Below, piece after piece: positions 10,195-21,308 of a stretch of DNA of 64,000 bases (position 1 is its first letter; each line of letters opens with the position of its first letter). The translations under genes and the position numbers were made by a program. The DNA comes from Agrocybe praecox. Lineage: Eukaryota; Basidiomycota; Agaricomycetes; Agaricales; Agrocybaceae. Under the pieces are notes generated by a model. It saw nothing but the letters and a program-made list of their open reading frames with translations. It ran no database searches and was not told the DNA's origin. The stretch spans positions 806,001 through 870,000 of the forward strand of contig OZ024844.1 in NCBI GenBank assembly GCA_964017145.1, given 5' to 3'.

Positions 10195-13100
10195 TTAATT
10201 GGTACTCCTAGGGATCGGCACAGTCTCGTCGTCCTCAACACTTGGTAACACGACATCAGACTCTATATCTACCCCCTGCCCATTCTTTGCAACGTAACTA
10301 TCTACATTTTTCCAAATTTTCACGCAGTGAGAGCGCATCGCCCGGAACTGATATGCTTGCTGTCGAGCGTATGCTTCCCGTCCCGAGGCAACGACGGCAT
10401 CAAAAGGGAGACCGGATAGCATCCACGATGTATCCACCTTCTCGCTGTGATCCTCCGTGTTCTTCAAATAACCCCTCCTTTCCCATTCTGTGGCCTGCCA
10501 CTCAAAAAACGCCAAAACACGACGGCGTTCTTCCTCCAAAAGTTGTACTTCTTCCTTCCATCGGTCGGCTCGTGCACGGCTTTTACACCACTCGATACGG
10601 AGACCTAGATATATCAGTATGTATGTTAGTCTTAAAGAAAAATATTACATACTTTCATCGAGACGCTCTTGATTGTTCATGAGAACCTCTCCGCCCATTT
10701 GTCGCCATATCCACGATACAGTACGATGCCCTTCCGAGACGATCCTGTCCCCATCAAACCCATACTGACGCAGCTGTTCCTTGCCTGCCTTTTTGGCCTG
10801 TCGCGCACGAACTGTGTCCTCATCGGAAAGGGTACGCACGTCTTCAGGACGCAATTCAAGTAGGTATCGTTCCCACCCCACCCTTCCAATCCTCGAGCCT
10901 AAGCGTACGAGTGCTGCACGCGAGCGTCGATACCGTGTGGAGCACATTTCGACCTTTTCTTGCACGCGGTTTACAATGGTCTGGGAGCGCGTATTCGCAA
11001 TTTGGCCCCGTTGAAAACGTGATTTGTCGATCAGAACAAATGAACGGAGGCATAGTCCGTCACGTAGGCCGTCTAGAGCATCGGTGCACTGCGCATGACG
11101 AAGTTGAAACTCGATATCTAGTAGGCGGCTATCACAGACGACGTTGGAGGGAAGACTGGACGGGAGGAACAGTTGGATTTCGTATGCAGCCGGCTCTTCT
11201 TGGTCCTCGGGAAGTCGTGAGCAAAGATCGTCACGGTGCACCCGAAGCATGGGGATGTACATGTGCTGGATGGTAATCCAATACTTGATTTTTCGTCGCA
11301 GCGTGTTCGACTTCAGCGTCCATTTCGTCTTTTGATTATCTGTCACTTTCGCGCCACCGAGATTTTTGTATTCCCTAGCCAGCCGATGTCTGTTTAGTTT
11401 ACTATTAGTATAGAATATCAATTAGAACCATCGAACAAACGCACTGCTGGATTTCGAGCTCTAACCCCATGAACATCAGCTGGCTGGCCGATACTGCTTC
11501 GTGCATTACGAAGGCCGTTACGGAATTCACTTCCTTAGCCTCCTTTTCTGCGAGTTGCTTGCGGACGGTCTCGAGCGTAAGTCCTAGCGAAGATAGATAG
11601 TAAATAATCCACAAAACACTTGCATATGACAATAAACAGCATACCTTTGTACGTACGCTCGAACGGATTCGGAAGGTCGTGATTTGCTTCCCAAGCATCT
11701 AGCTGGTGAGTCCATGAATCTACGAGGCCGAGCGGCTGCAGTCCCTTGGTGAACTCCAGGTGATGTATGCTGTGTTCAAATGTGTTTGGGACTGCATCCT
11801 CGAATCGTTTCAAGAGCAATTGTGCTACCCAAATTCCCACTCAAAATTAGCTAAAAATTGAAATGATAGAAGAGAAGAAATACATACCAAGCTTGGTCGT
11901 TTTCTTCCAGTTCCAGTCACCAAAGTGATCGTCAAGAGTATCTCGACGAGACCCTGGCGCCATCTCACAGGTGCTTGTGGCAACCGCATTTGACCCGGCC
12001 CATCCACGTTCCAGACCCTCACCGTCCGTTCGTCCAACGTACTTGTTGAAATTGAATGAGAAGCGCGTTTGGCATGGAAGGACATGTGCGGGGAGATGAA
12101 ATTTTGGGACCATGAAACGAAAGTTTTCTAAGCTTGTTTGCAGCTGCGACGGGTAGATAGCCACTCTCTTCGACAGATTGATGCTCCACTGACACGCGAT
12201 GTCGTAGGAAAGAGTCACCAGCTTCCTAGCGGTGCCCAAGGCCTTCAAGGTTGACAGAAAAATATAATCCATGTTGATGTATCTTGAAAAGTTGCGCAAG
12301 TTAGAAACAATGCCCGACTCGAAACAAGAATGAATTGAGCTGACGTACCTTTCCCCCTTCTGGATATCACCCACGGAGGCGGGAAGCTTGAACTCATGCC
12401 GCACACACTCGCATGCCCCTACACCAGAAGCCGCGAAACCTTCCGATGCTCGTTCGCGATTGACTGCGTCGTGGTTTGAGCATTGGCTGGGCTGCATAAT
12501 TAGAAATCGATCAGTGCATATACGTACACAATTATTTTTGAATGTTTAGTTACCTCCTGTACAACGAGTTTTCCAAAAACGTGGAGAAACTTCTTGAAAA
12601 CATTTTCCTCCACGAAGTAAGACCATCCTTGCGAGAGGCTTGGGTCCTTGGCATTGCTGGAGATTAACCGTCGCTTGAGACGGAAATTGGCGTCCAGGCC
12701 GAGGAACGTTGTACCTAGAAATCTAGTAGGAGTGCTCAATGTAAGTACACATATTGAATATGGACTTACACACTTACCGTTTCGACATAGGTATATTTTC
12801 CCACTGCTCCCATTCTGGACCCATGTTTTTATTCCCCTGCGGACACGCTGGGCATAGTAACGCGCACTCTCCAATCTTGGTGCCCAACGCTCCTGATGGA
12901 TCGTGTCCTCGCCCGGCCCTCTTGAGTAACTTAATGTGTCGGTATTCACGAACAACGCGGAGTAACGTGCTGTATCGATCCTAGATATTCAAATTAGTGC
13001 CATGTAAATTATGAATAAGAAAATGTATGGATCATTAAACTCACCGGTACCTGTTCAATGCCGGTGTTATCGGTCAGGCGGCTGAGTGTCGCGAAGAATT

Positions 13101-14058
13101 CGTACGCCGTTGTTTTAGACTCGAACGAAAGCACTTGAAAGAATTTCAACATGCGTAGCGTTATGGCCGTGCGAGGGAAGTTACTCGTTGCTGGAAACCA
13201 TCCAAACCGAAGTAGCTGGACAAAAAGCTGGTCCTTTTGTTTGCAATTGCAGAATTGAAGTTTAACTTCATGAATGCCGTTGATGTCGAGTACCGTAAAA
13301 ACGCCATTATGACAGAGGGTCGGAGTTGGACACGGATCCCCAACAGCATGGCCAAGTTGAATAATGTGGCCTAATGCGCTCGGGGAGGTCTTCACAAAAA
13401 ATCGGCGGCTAAAATCCCATTCCTATATGTAAGCGGGCAATCATCAACAAAAACAGATCAAAAAATAAATAAATAAAACGGCGTACCTCCAAGCGATGTA
13501 ATCCCATATACCGGTGACCTTGGAGAATACATCCTCGACATTGGAGGTCCAAGCTGTCACAATCGAGACAACGAAATGCAGGTATTGAATCTTCTTCACG
13601 GCAACTGGGACAGGTTTTGGTGCCATCATCTCTTCCCTCCATTCGAATGAATTCCGAAAGGTAATGATCCCTATCCATAAGCCAAGTACGTAGAGGATCT
13701 TCTTGCTGATAATAAATCCGTTCAGCTCAGTATGAACATCCAATTTCGTGGACAAGCTTACAAGACGACTTCTCTTCGGAGGTGGTTGCGACTCATTTTC
13801 GCTCGTCGAAGAGTCGTAGTGGTCATTGAAAAAATCTTCATGGCTATCCTCGTTATGAGGGCGACTGGAGTCGTTCTGGTCAAGGGCGATGCTGAGAGTG
13901 TGTGAGCGAGTGCTGAGGTAACCGTCAGCCTGAAACTCATAATGCGTCGAAGTGACACATTCTTCCCGCGTTGAACTCGGAGTTTGTCGCAATGGGTCAT
14001 TCTCATCATCGGCAAAATCCACATCTACTAGTTGTGCGGGCTTTTTGAGGCGTGCCAT
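10195..14058 (-). CDS. KDZ-family transposase with CxC2-type zinc cluster
   Basis: Kyakuja-Dileera-Zisupton transposases are large DNA-transposon enzymes of mushroom-forming fungi. The start (14058) opens an acidic, Ser-rich N-terminus. A cysteine-cluster region follows (CPSCREEDSIPAFRCLDCDS, then LQCRGCILQGH, then VKLQFCNCKQKDQ and WFPATSNFPRTA), the CxC2 pattern. The KDZ core includes LGLDANFRLKRR, LSYDIACQW, PKFHLPAHV, YVGRTDGEGLERGWAG and a DTLDDHFGDWNWKK segment. The C-terminal part is long, Arg/Glu-rich and helical, ending VPIPRSTN. At least eight exons are joined by ~50-70 bp introns (for example near 10.55, 10.65, 11.4, 11.6, 11.85, 12.5, 12.7 and 13.0 kb). No frame-breaking lesion was noticed, so it may be intact. 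It heads a block of three further unnamed genes. Confidence 0.9.
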
Positions 14059-14192
14059 CGACTATAGCTGAGGAGAAAAGGTTGGAGAGTTAAACTCAAT
14101 ACGAAATTTGTTATCAAAAATATTATTTGTTTACGATGATCGACGAGCTTGGAGTAAATAGAAATTCTATAGCTATATATAACACAGTATTT

Positions 14193-14883
14193 TTACGAGC
14201 GAACAACTTTCTTCTTAAGGGGCGTCGTCATATCAAAAATAATATGGTCGTTAGAAAAAATGCGGAGGTCGGTGTTTCCTTGACGAAGAATCTGGAGCGG
14301 AGGCGTGCCTCCCGTGATTGGTGATGATCCTTCTCGAGCAGATCTGGTCTGAGATCGAGTAATGCGAGACGTTGAGGCAGCTCGAGCGCGAGTCTATAGC
14401 CCGATGAATACGAAGACAAAGGGAACAAATTTGAATCACTTACTATCGGCGTGGTATAAGGAGCGTTTGGGTTAGCACGCTTGCGCGTCTTTTTTGCGCC
14501 AGAACCCGAAGCCGATGAAGAAGCAGTGGATGGTGTCGAGCTGCAAGAGCTGCAAGGAGTGGCGGGTTGGGAGATGGAAGGGCTTACAAGAAAGTCAGAA
14601 CAAAGATTGACAAAGAGATGAAAATTTACCTCGGACCACCACTTTGGCCTATCAAGCGTCGGATGTACTCTACGTATTTTTCATAGGCGAATGCCCACTT
14701 GTCAGTGTTGTCGCGGGAGAAAAACGGATCATCAACGATGTGATCAGGAATGCCTAGTGAGGATTTTGTTAGCTCATGGGAGACGGCAACGAGTGTGACA
14801 GATCTCGTACCAAGAAAATGGATCTTGAATTCGCGAAGCTGCTCATCGGATGCTTGCTTGAAGTGCGCCATGAGTTTGGACAT
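14193..14883 (-). CDS. small basic protein next to KDZ transposase
   Basis: Not recognised. Three exons on the minus strand: 14630-14883, 14444-14582 and 14193-14393, with introns of 47 and 50 bp (14583-14629 and 14394-14443), both GT-AG and both preserving frame. Exon 1 is a compact folded segment (MSKLMAHFKQASDEQLREFK ... WAFAYEKYVEYIRRLIG). The rest is Ser/Thr-rich and basic (GAKKTRKRANPNAPYTT, TRARAASTSRITR) and ends TTPLKKKVVRS, so it may bind DNA or enter the nucleus. It starts about 1 kb from the divergent gene at 15911 and lies in the same direction as the KDZ gene, suggesting it belongs to that element. Function unknown. Confidence 0.6.
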
Positions 14884-15910
14884 CGTGGAGATTATTGGTC
14901 GAGCGAGGAAGGTAATAAAAGAGTGTTGAAAAAAGAATTTAAAAAAATTGTTGTTGGCGACAGCTATATAGTCTTAAAATTTAACGTTTAATGTCCGCAG
15001 ATGTGCACATTTTCTGGGTAAGACCTTTTTGGTGGTCTTAGTGCCTTACCCAAAAATGTGCACATCTTACCAGGTCGCGCGCGTAATTTAAATTATAACG
15101 CGTCGCGGGATGGTGTCACGTGCATCTCGTTCCGCCAAGAAGGACATCTTGAAGGACTTACAGACAGTAGTTGGAAGGGCAATAAATCATAAATATATAT
15201 GTTTGAGATCTTTACCAAGATATAGATTAAATTATCATCCAAAAAAAAGACTCGGGGATGTATTCTTTAAGAAGAACTATGCCATAGACAATTTCGGTGT
15301 TCTACTCCGAGCCAGTTTATATTAGGGGAGACGCGTCTTACGTTGAGTAAACACCATATATATGGATAATTATATGTGTTAATGGTTGTGGCAAAGTGGC
15401 ATAAAAATAGTCGACCAATTGACAAAGCTACAATCGAAATATGTGAATAATTAGGTATCATTTAGGTCACATTTACGTGTATGTTGGCTGTAATGGTCCT
15501 ATTTCTAACAGGAAAGGACATCTTTTTTTGCATAAACATGTAAAGAAATAGATCTGTTTAATAAACACAGTTTTTACCAGCAAAAAAATTCACAAGTACA
15601 ACTATGTATGTTCGATAAGTGTCGGAATTCATGTTCAGCGGCCTAATCTGTCTTCGAGTCGAAGCTCTTTCTTGTGCATCTTTTCAGGTCGCATTGATGT
15701 TGCAAATTTTATGCTTCTTAAACCACATACATAATTTCTATGCCTTTGGGACCATTGTAAACAAAATTTCCAGTGTGTAAATAATCACATTCAAGCTTAA
15801 TTTGTCTGTTATTCAAGTCGTGTCTGCTCAAGGGACGCCGGGAAAGCCGGCCCGAGAATTAAGGTAATTCGATTGTCATCCCAGATTCTTTTTTGACCTA
15901 TTATCCTGTC
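14884..15910. other. divergent intergenic region of the KDZ block
   Basis: No gene. AT-rich, with a foldback at 14999-15066. It probably carries promoters for the leftward gene at 14883 and the rightward gene at 15911. Confidence 0.5.
14999..15066. repeat. 68-bp foldback with GTGCAC arms
   Basis: The left arm 14999-15022 (AGATGTGCACATTTTCTGGG...) pairs with 15044-15066 apart from about two mismatches or gaps. A second small stem (AGACC/GGTCT) lies in the loop. It sits between divergent genes and could be a foldback MITE or a binding site. Confidence 0.7.
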
Positions 15911-16605
15911 ATGACACGAGGTCGAGGTCGCCCCAAGAAATACTCTGATGGCCTCACCAAGCAACAAAGATATGCTATGAGGCGTGTATTTAAGTATTTA
16001 CACTATAAACATGATACTAACCCTCTTTTTGCTCTCAGAAATCGAGAAAAGGTCAACCAAGCCAATACCGTGCGCCGAAAACACCGTCAACTGCAACGGT
16101 ATGTAATGTATTCTCTCGAGAATCTCACCTTAATTAATCTTTGCTCAGAGCTATCGAAGATTTAATTGATTTAGACGCTTTGGAGGAAGAGGCGAACGCC
16201 GCTGTAGCGCCGCCACAGACGCAGCTTCGTCGTCTAGCCAGTTATCGCGAAGAAGAAGAAGCAGTTTTATTGGAGCAACAGGCTAATTTTATGTACAGGG
16301 AATGGATTAACAAGGTCGATTCAATCATTGGTCTATTCGATACTTGCTGGAACATCAAGGATGGGTGGACTTCTAAATCCGAATACGAAGGCTCGAAGGT
16401 TCAAGAATTTATCGAGGACCATCTGGATCGTTCAAGAGCTCTCATGAACACGATAGGCGAAGCACTGAAGGTACTCGAACCTGGTTCAACGGACTGGGAT
16501 AAGTCAATTCGACATCTGGAGGGAGTATCCCTGAAAACGGGACAGTTGGCCCGAATTTGGGGTTATTTTTTGCAGAAGAATTCCAAGACGTCATCGCGGA
16601 AGTGA
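15911..16605 (+). CDS. AT-hook protein of the KDZ block
   Basis: Unnamed protein of two exons (15911-16098 and 16149-16605) with a 50-bp GT-AG intron. The first ATG is at 15911; the open frame upstream of it has no ATG. The N-terminus MTRGRGRPKKYSDGLTKQQR holds an AT-hook (RGRPKK), which binds the minor groove of AT-rich DNA. A basic stretch follows (RREKVNQ-like, VRRKHRQLQR). The second exon is acidic and helical (LDALEEEANAAVA ... LASYREEEEAVLL) and ends KNSKTSSRK. It reads away from the KDZ transposase. A role in element regulation or targeting is inference. Confidence 0.65.
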
Positions 16606-17461
16606 CCATATGGGCTTAGCGGGCGGAATACAAGCAAACTTTTACCCCCCACTAGTACGATGGCCATGCCTCAAAGAACGTATCATTATCAATACAAAAT
16701 ACAATTACATTTGAAACATGTATAATTCAAAGAGTAGTATGACGAGACGCAGTAGAATGATAAGACGCTGAAAACGAGAGGAGGTCAAGTTGAGACAGAA
16801 CGGATGTTGAGATTCAAGAACGGATGTTGAGATTCAAGATCTCGACATCCGCCTCTCCTTCGGAATCCGCCAGCACTGGCGTAAACTTTTCTCCGATCAG
16901 ACTCCTCTGAGACAGGTAATGCTAGGCGGTCAGGTCTCAAATTATCGATGACCGTAAATGTGGCGGTGAAAGGATAGGGAGTGTGAGGGGGGGAGGGGGA
17001 GTCCTTGACGCTTGAGCGCCTCTTTGCTGCGGTGGTTTTAACGTTTGACCCTTTGCGACATTGCCGAGTTCTTGGCACACCTCGGCAGGCGCCAGTGACT
17101 TAGAAAGAAAGTAACGTGAGTAGACGAGTGAATATTAGACACATAAATGATGACAAACGTACATACATATATTGATGATCTTCATCCTGCTCACCGTAAC
17201 TAGCGAGAACTTCAAAGGAAAGCGAGGAAAAACAGGAAGGTTAGCAAGAGGTTAAAAATAGATCATTGCCAAGACGTACCTCGAGGTAGCGGAGCAGGAA
17301 AGTGAATAATAATAAAACGCGAACGAAAATGCGAACGAAAACATGAGTGAAAGGGTTACTACGCACATTGGATTTGTAAATAAATTTCTGACCTTAAGAC
17401 ATCACATTCTTTTCGTCCAAGTTGATCCGCGCGCGTTGGTCCAACAGTCCGACTTGAGATC
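16606..17461. other. intergenic, with 20-bp tandem duplication
   Basis: An exact 20-bp tandem repeat (AACGGATGTTGAGATTCAAG at 16799-16818 and 16819-16838). A minus-strand open frame 16785-17078 (basic, Arg-rich) begins with an ATG but has no recognisable family and contains the tandem repeat; it is not called as a gene. Confidence 0.45.
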
Positions 17462-19917
17462 ATGGGGGTGCAATGGCCCACGAAACCGCAGCTATCATGG
17501 CTGCAAGGGAGACTCGACGACTTTTTGTTAGCAAGGGAAAAGGGAAAAGGTCAGGTTGCACGATTTCATACGGAAACGCACAAGACCTGGTTCGAAAAAT
17601 GGCCCGAGGAAGAGGCGCGGTACCCTGGGAAGACAGTGACCATGTTAACTGAGGAAGAACGCGAGAAAGTGTCTGCTTTCGTTCTTGAAAGGAAATCTGT
17701 AAGTACTAATGATGACTCCGTCAACTGAACTTCAGACTCACCTTGTTTTGGAAGATGCTAACTCACTGGTACACCTGGCACATTCGCAAGATCACTGGTC
17801 GTCGTCCTATCAAGGGAGGTACCCAATCTATTACGAAAATCATGAAGGCCGTTCATGGCAATGTTTCCAAGAGTCGCCGAGTGCACCAACCTATCGAGGT
17901 ATTCATGAGAGATGAAAAGGAAGCCGTGGACAAAATTTACGATGAACTCACCAAAAATGCTCCTCTGGCCACCGCTGGCCAACGAATGGCACGTCGTCGC
18001 AAAATTGCCGAGGATCTTTTCGAGAAGGCGCTTCCAGAGCGCAAAGCGGCCATCGAAGAGAAAATTGAGCTCGAACGGACGGCGCGTAAAGCGATTTTGG
18101 AAAAGGATAAGCAAGGGTGTGCTGGGGAACAGGTTATACGAACACCTGAGGAGTGTCAAGAGTAAGTTTACTGTTTCGCAACATATTTTTAAACGACTCA
18201 TGGATGAAAACTGAAGGGCGATGAATGACATACCTGAATTCATTACAGCGTGTATGGATCCAGCAGCCACGGCCGCCAACGTGAACATCACGGTTATTGT
18301 GGGTGGACGAGGACCTCCTAAGGGCGAAGAAACTGGAAAGGTTAAGATGCAGTCGTGAGTTCAACTTGTTTAATAAGAAAGTCGTCGCACTAACCTTGAA
18401 ACAGATATCATTTCGGACCAAAAACGCTGACAGGATACAGCTTTGGAGAAGCGTATCCCGGTTATGAAAAATTCGTAGAAAAGCCGTTCTTCAAGCATGT
18501 CAAAGATTGTCATCGTAAGTACAAATACCCTGCAGAGACATGTAGAGAAAAAACTCACAGAAATTATGATCAACAGCTGCCAATACGTCTGGCGTAGCAC
18601 CAAAAGAGACATCGGCGGATGCCCTTCCCGACTCCGAGCAGCAGCTTGAGGAACGGATGAATACGTCGGGCGAAGCGCAAGCGCTGGTAATTCAAGACGA
18701 TCCATCGAATGTTGATCTCCCAGAAGACGACATAGGAGGAACGCAGGGCATGGCCGATTCGCAAGAAGAGGAATTGGGGGACGGTTGGTCGGACGTGGAC
18801 CTTCCAGAAGAGGACAGCCAAGTATCGCAGGACGCGATGATTAAGCCACACAGTGCCTGCGAGACAATGAGTGCCGTTGTACAAGGCCAGGAAGGAACTG
18901 AGAGTACTCACCCAGTATCTGCCTATCCCATTGCTCCATCAGCAGTTTCCAGCCTGACGCTATCATCCACTGAGCGGCGTCCGAGACCGTCCAACGATTA
19001 CGGTGCCACCCATCTGGCAACTCCGCCTGCCGCTAGGGATTGGAATTTGTCAGATCATTCCACACAACCTGCCCGGGATAGCGGCCTGCATCAAGATGAC
19101 GGTGAATATGAGGTATTTCGAATTCCGAAAAAAGTCCTCAACGCACCAGGAGGTCCAAAATCTCCCCTCATAAACGGGTTCATGCGCATGTCTGGAATCA
19201 ACCCGCAGCGTACGCAACTCTACACCATGCCGCCCTCGCCTCCTCCTAGTCAGCAGCAGCAGCAGTTCGTGATTGACCCAGCATTACTCGCCATGGGTCC
19301 AAGTCGTGACAAAGCATTGCCAAGGAATGGGTCTACGCTGCCCGCGGCCCTCCATAGAAAGACCCAGCGCGTGCAAAATCTGGACAAAACGAATCTATCA
19401 CAAGTAAAGTAAGTACTGATTCCTGAATCATAAACGCGATGTAAACTGACCGGATTATAGCGCGCCTTCCACGAGTCGAGAATTGGAGCTGGGCTGGAAA
19501 AACTTGGACTACACGGTTCAAGGTTCAGGTTTGCCGTTCGTCGAAGAGGAAACATGCGTTGAGAACAGCAGTACAGGGGAAGCACAAGACTCGGCTGCTT
19601 CGCAAAGTCCTGTAAATGGGGGCATGGCTGTCAACGGAGACATCACGTCACCTGTCAGCTCCGACGTCATACCGCGTGTCAACGTGAAACCCACGAAGTC
19701 GACATCCACCGTGTCCAAAAGGAAATCGACCGTCAATGTGACTCGAACCAAGGTCTCAGCAGCAAAGAATAACGCCCTTGCAGCTTCAACCGAAGGGACC
19801 GCCACCGGAGACGAGAGCGTTGCAATCGGTCGCCCTCGGAGAGAAATCAGAGCGCCACTGAGGGCCGATGGTTCTGCACCATCACCAATAAAAAAAAGGC
19901 GCGGGAACAAAATCTGA
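17462..19917 (+). CDS. unnamed multi-exon protein of the KDZ block
   Basis: Function unknown. The start MGVQWPTKPQLSWLQGRLDD opens a short helical domain (ARFHTETHKTWFEKWPEEE) found in many agaricomycete hypothetical proteins. The first intron is best placed at 17699-17754, because only the acceptor before ATGCTAACT keeps the frame into LTHWYTWHIRKITGRRPIKG. A helical, charged segment follows (IAEDLFEKALPERKAAIEEK), then AANVNITVIVGGRGPPKG and GYSFGEAYPGYEKFVEKPFF. A long low-complexity, acidic and Pro/Ser-rich region ends in RRGNKI with a basic IKKRRGNK that may be a nuclear signal. Further introns lie near 18162-18217, 18356-18404, 18513-18573 and 19409-19460. It is co-oriented with the AT-hook gene. 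A poly-Gln run occurs near 19250. Confidence 0.7.
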
Positions 19918-20509
19918 CATGAAAAAGTTCTGCCGTCAGGTAGTGATCACTGATTATATAGTATCCAAATATTCATTAGAGAGTGAAATGTAGTAAATTT
20001 AAAATAAATTTCATGGTTTACATTACGAAAGACAACTTACTTGAGACTCTATCAAAAAAAGAACTCTGAACGAAAATCATAAGTCGAAAAATCATAAGTC
20101 GTTATCTAATCTTATCATATTGTATCATATTAGGGAACTCTGAGTTCGAAGTCATTATCTAATCTTATCTAGGAATTCCAAACGGCGAAGACATACCAAC
20201 GAGGCTGTTGCCAAATATCAACAATTAGATAGTACCACCAAAAGGAGAAAAGTGGATATCAAAATGGACAAATTGGGTGTGATATAAAAGTGAGACCGAA
20301 AGAGGGATATTTGAATGATTTATAAGCCGGCGAAAGGCGAAAGTATACCATATTTAGTAAGCAAGGCCTGCCGAATTGGGGGTTGGGACGCGACACAAAA
20401 GTGTGCACACCATGGGTGCTACAGAGGCATGTGCACACATCAAAAGTGTGTTGTTACACAGGATATGTGCACATTTATAACAGTATCACCTCTTAAAATA
20501 AGAATAATT

Positions 20510-21060
20510 CTTTCGGGCATATGTAAAATGTGTCCATCAACATCAGCAATGGCCAGTTGCTTCCACATAACACCCAGAGTTACTCTGAGCTCATTAATAT
20601 CTGCAAGTGAAGGCAGGAAATACTCCATAACATTCTTAGCTGATTCTAAATGGCTTTGGTGCCGTAAGAATCAAGAAAATTCAAGGGATGGTAAAACAGT
20701 GCAGAGGAATGAACACCAAGGTGCAAAGCAAACATTTATTTGATAGTATGTTGCAAAGAAATTATGCTAAAATAAAAGGGAAAAATAGTACAGCTTATCT
20801 CTACCAAAATACTCCATTTATAACAGCTGTATAGGCTCCAAAATATGGTTCAATGAGTATGGCATCCAACTGTTTTACCATTCCTTGGAATTTTTTGATC
20901 TTTATAGCACTGGACCAGTTTATCACGGGCCAAAAAACAATATAGGTTGTTCTGCAACTCTTTTTGCACATATTAACAAGTTCAAAATAACTGTGTACAC
21001 TATGTGGAAGGAATGAGTCATTGTTAATGTAGACAAACATATTTTACATATGCCCGAAAG
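20510..21060. mobile_element. TIR-bounded element, 551 bp, non-coding
   Basis: CTTTCGGGCATATGTAAAAT (20510-20529) is repeated in inverted orientation at 21038-21060, with 22 of 23 bp identical. The interior has no supported gene. No clear target duplication was found, so the class is undetermined; it is probably a MITE. Confidence 0.6.
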
Positions 21061-21124
21061 AGTTATTAATATTTCACAGCAAAAGAATAATCATTTTGAA
21101 TTGTAAGTTTACACCTGGATATTT

Positions 21125-21272
21125 CAATATCCCTTCTATTAATTTATATTAAAATTAAGAACTCTTATAGTGAGTGTGTGTGCTGAACACAGTTCTTTTC
21201 GTATGCGAGAAGAGGGAATTAAGACCCAGATCACATGATCACGGTTACTTTCTTCGGCTGCGAGTATATTCG
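21125..21272 (-). repeat. dispersed repeat, inverted partner of 9724-9890
   Basis: Reverse-complement match to 9724-9890: the outer ~80 bp is nearly identical, the inner part diverged. Confidence 0.8.
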
Positions 21273-21308
21273 AAAAAGTGAAATGTGAATTTGCACAAGT
21301 TACTTTTT

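Larger units (their letters stand above)
19918..21308. other. repeat-rich intergenic region
   Basis: No gene. Contains GTGCAC motifs (20400-20472), a TIR element (20510-21060) and the dispersed repeat shared with 9.7 kb (21125-21272), which ends only about 40 bp from the 3' end of the Hsp70-like gene. Confidence 0.6.

Noticed and set aside
16785..17078. 97-codon basic minus-strand open frame
   Set aside because: No family, no splice partners, and it contains a recent tandem duplication; not enough to call a gene.
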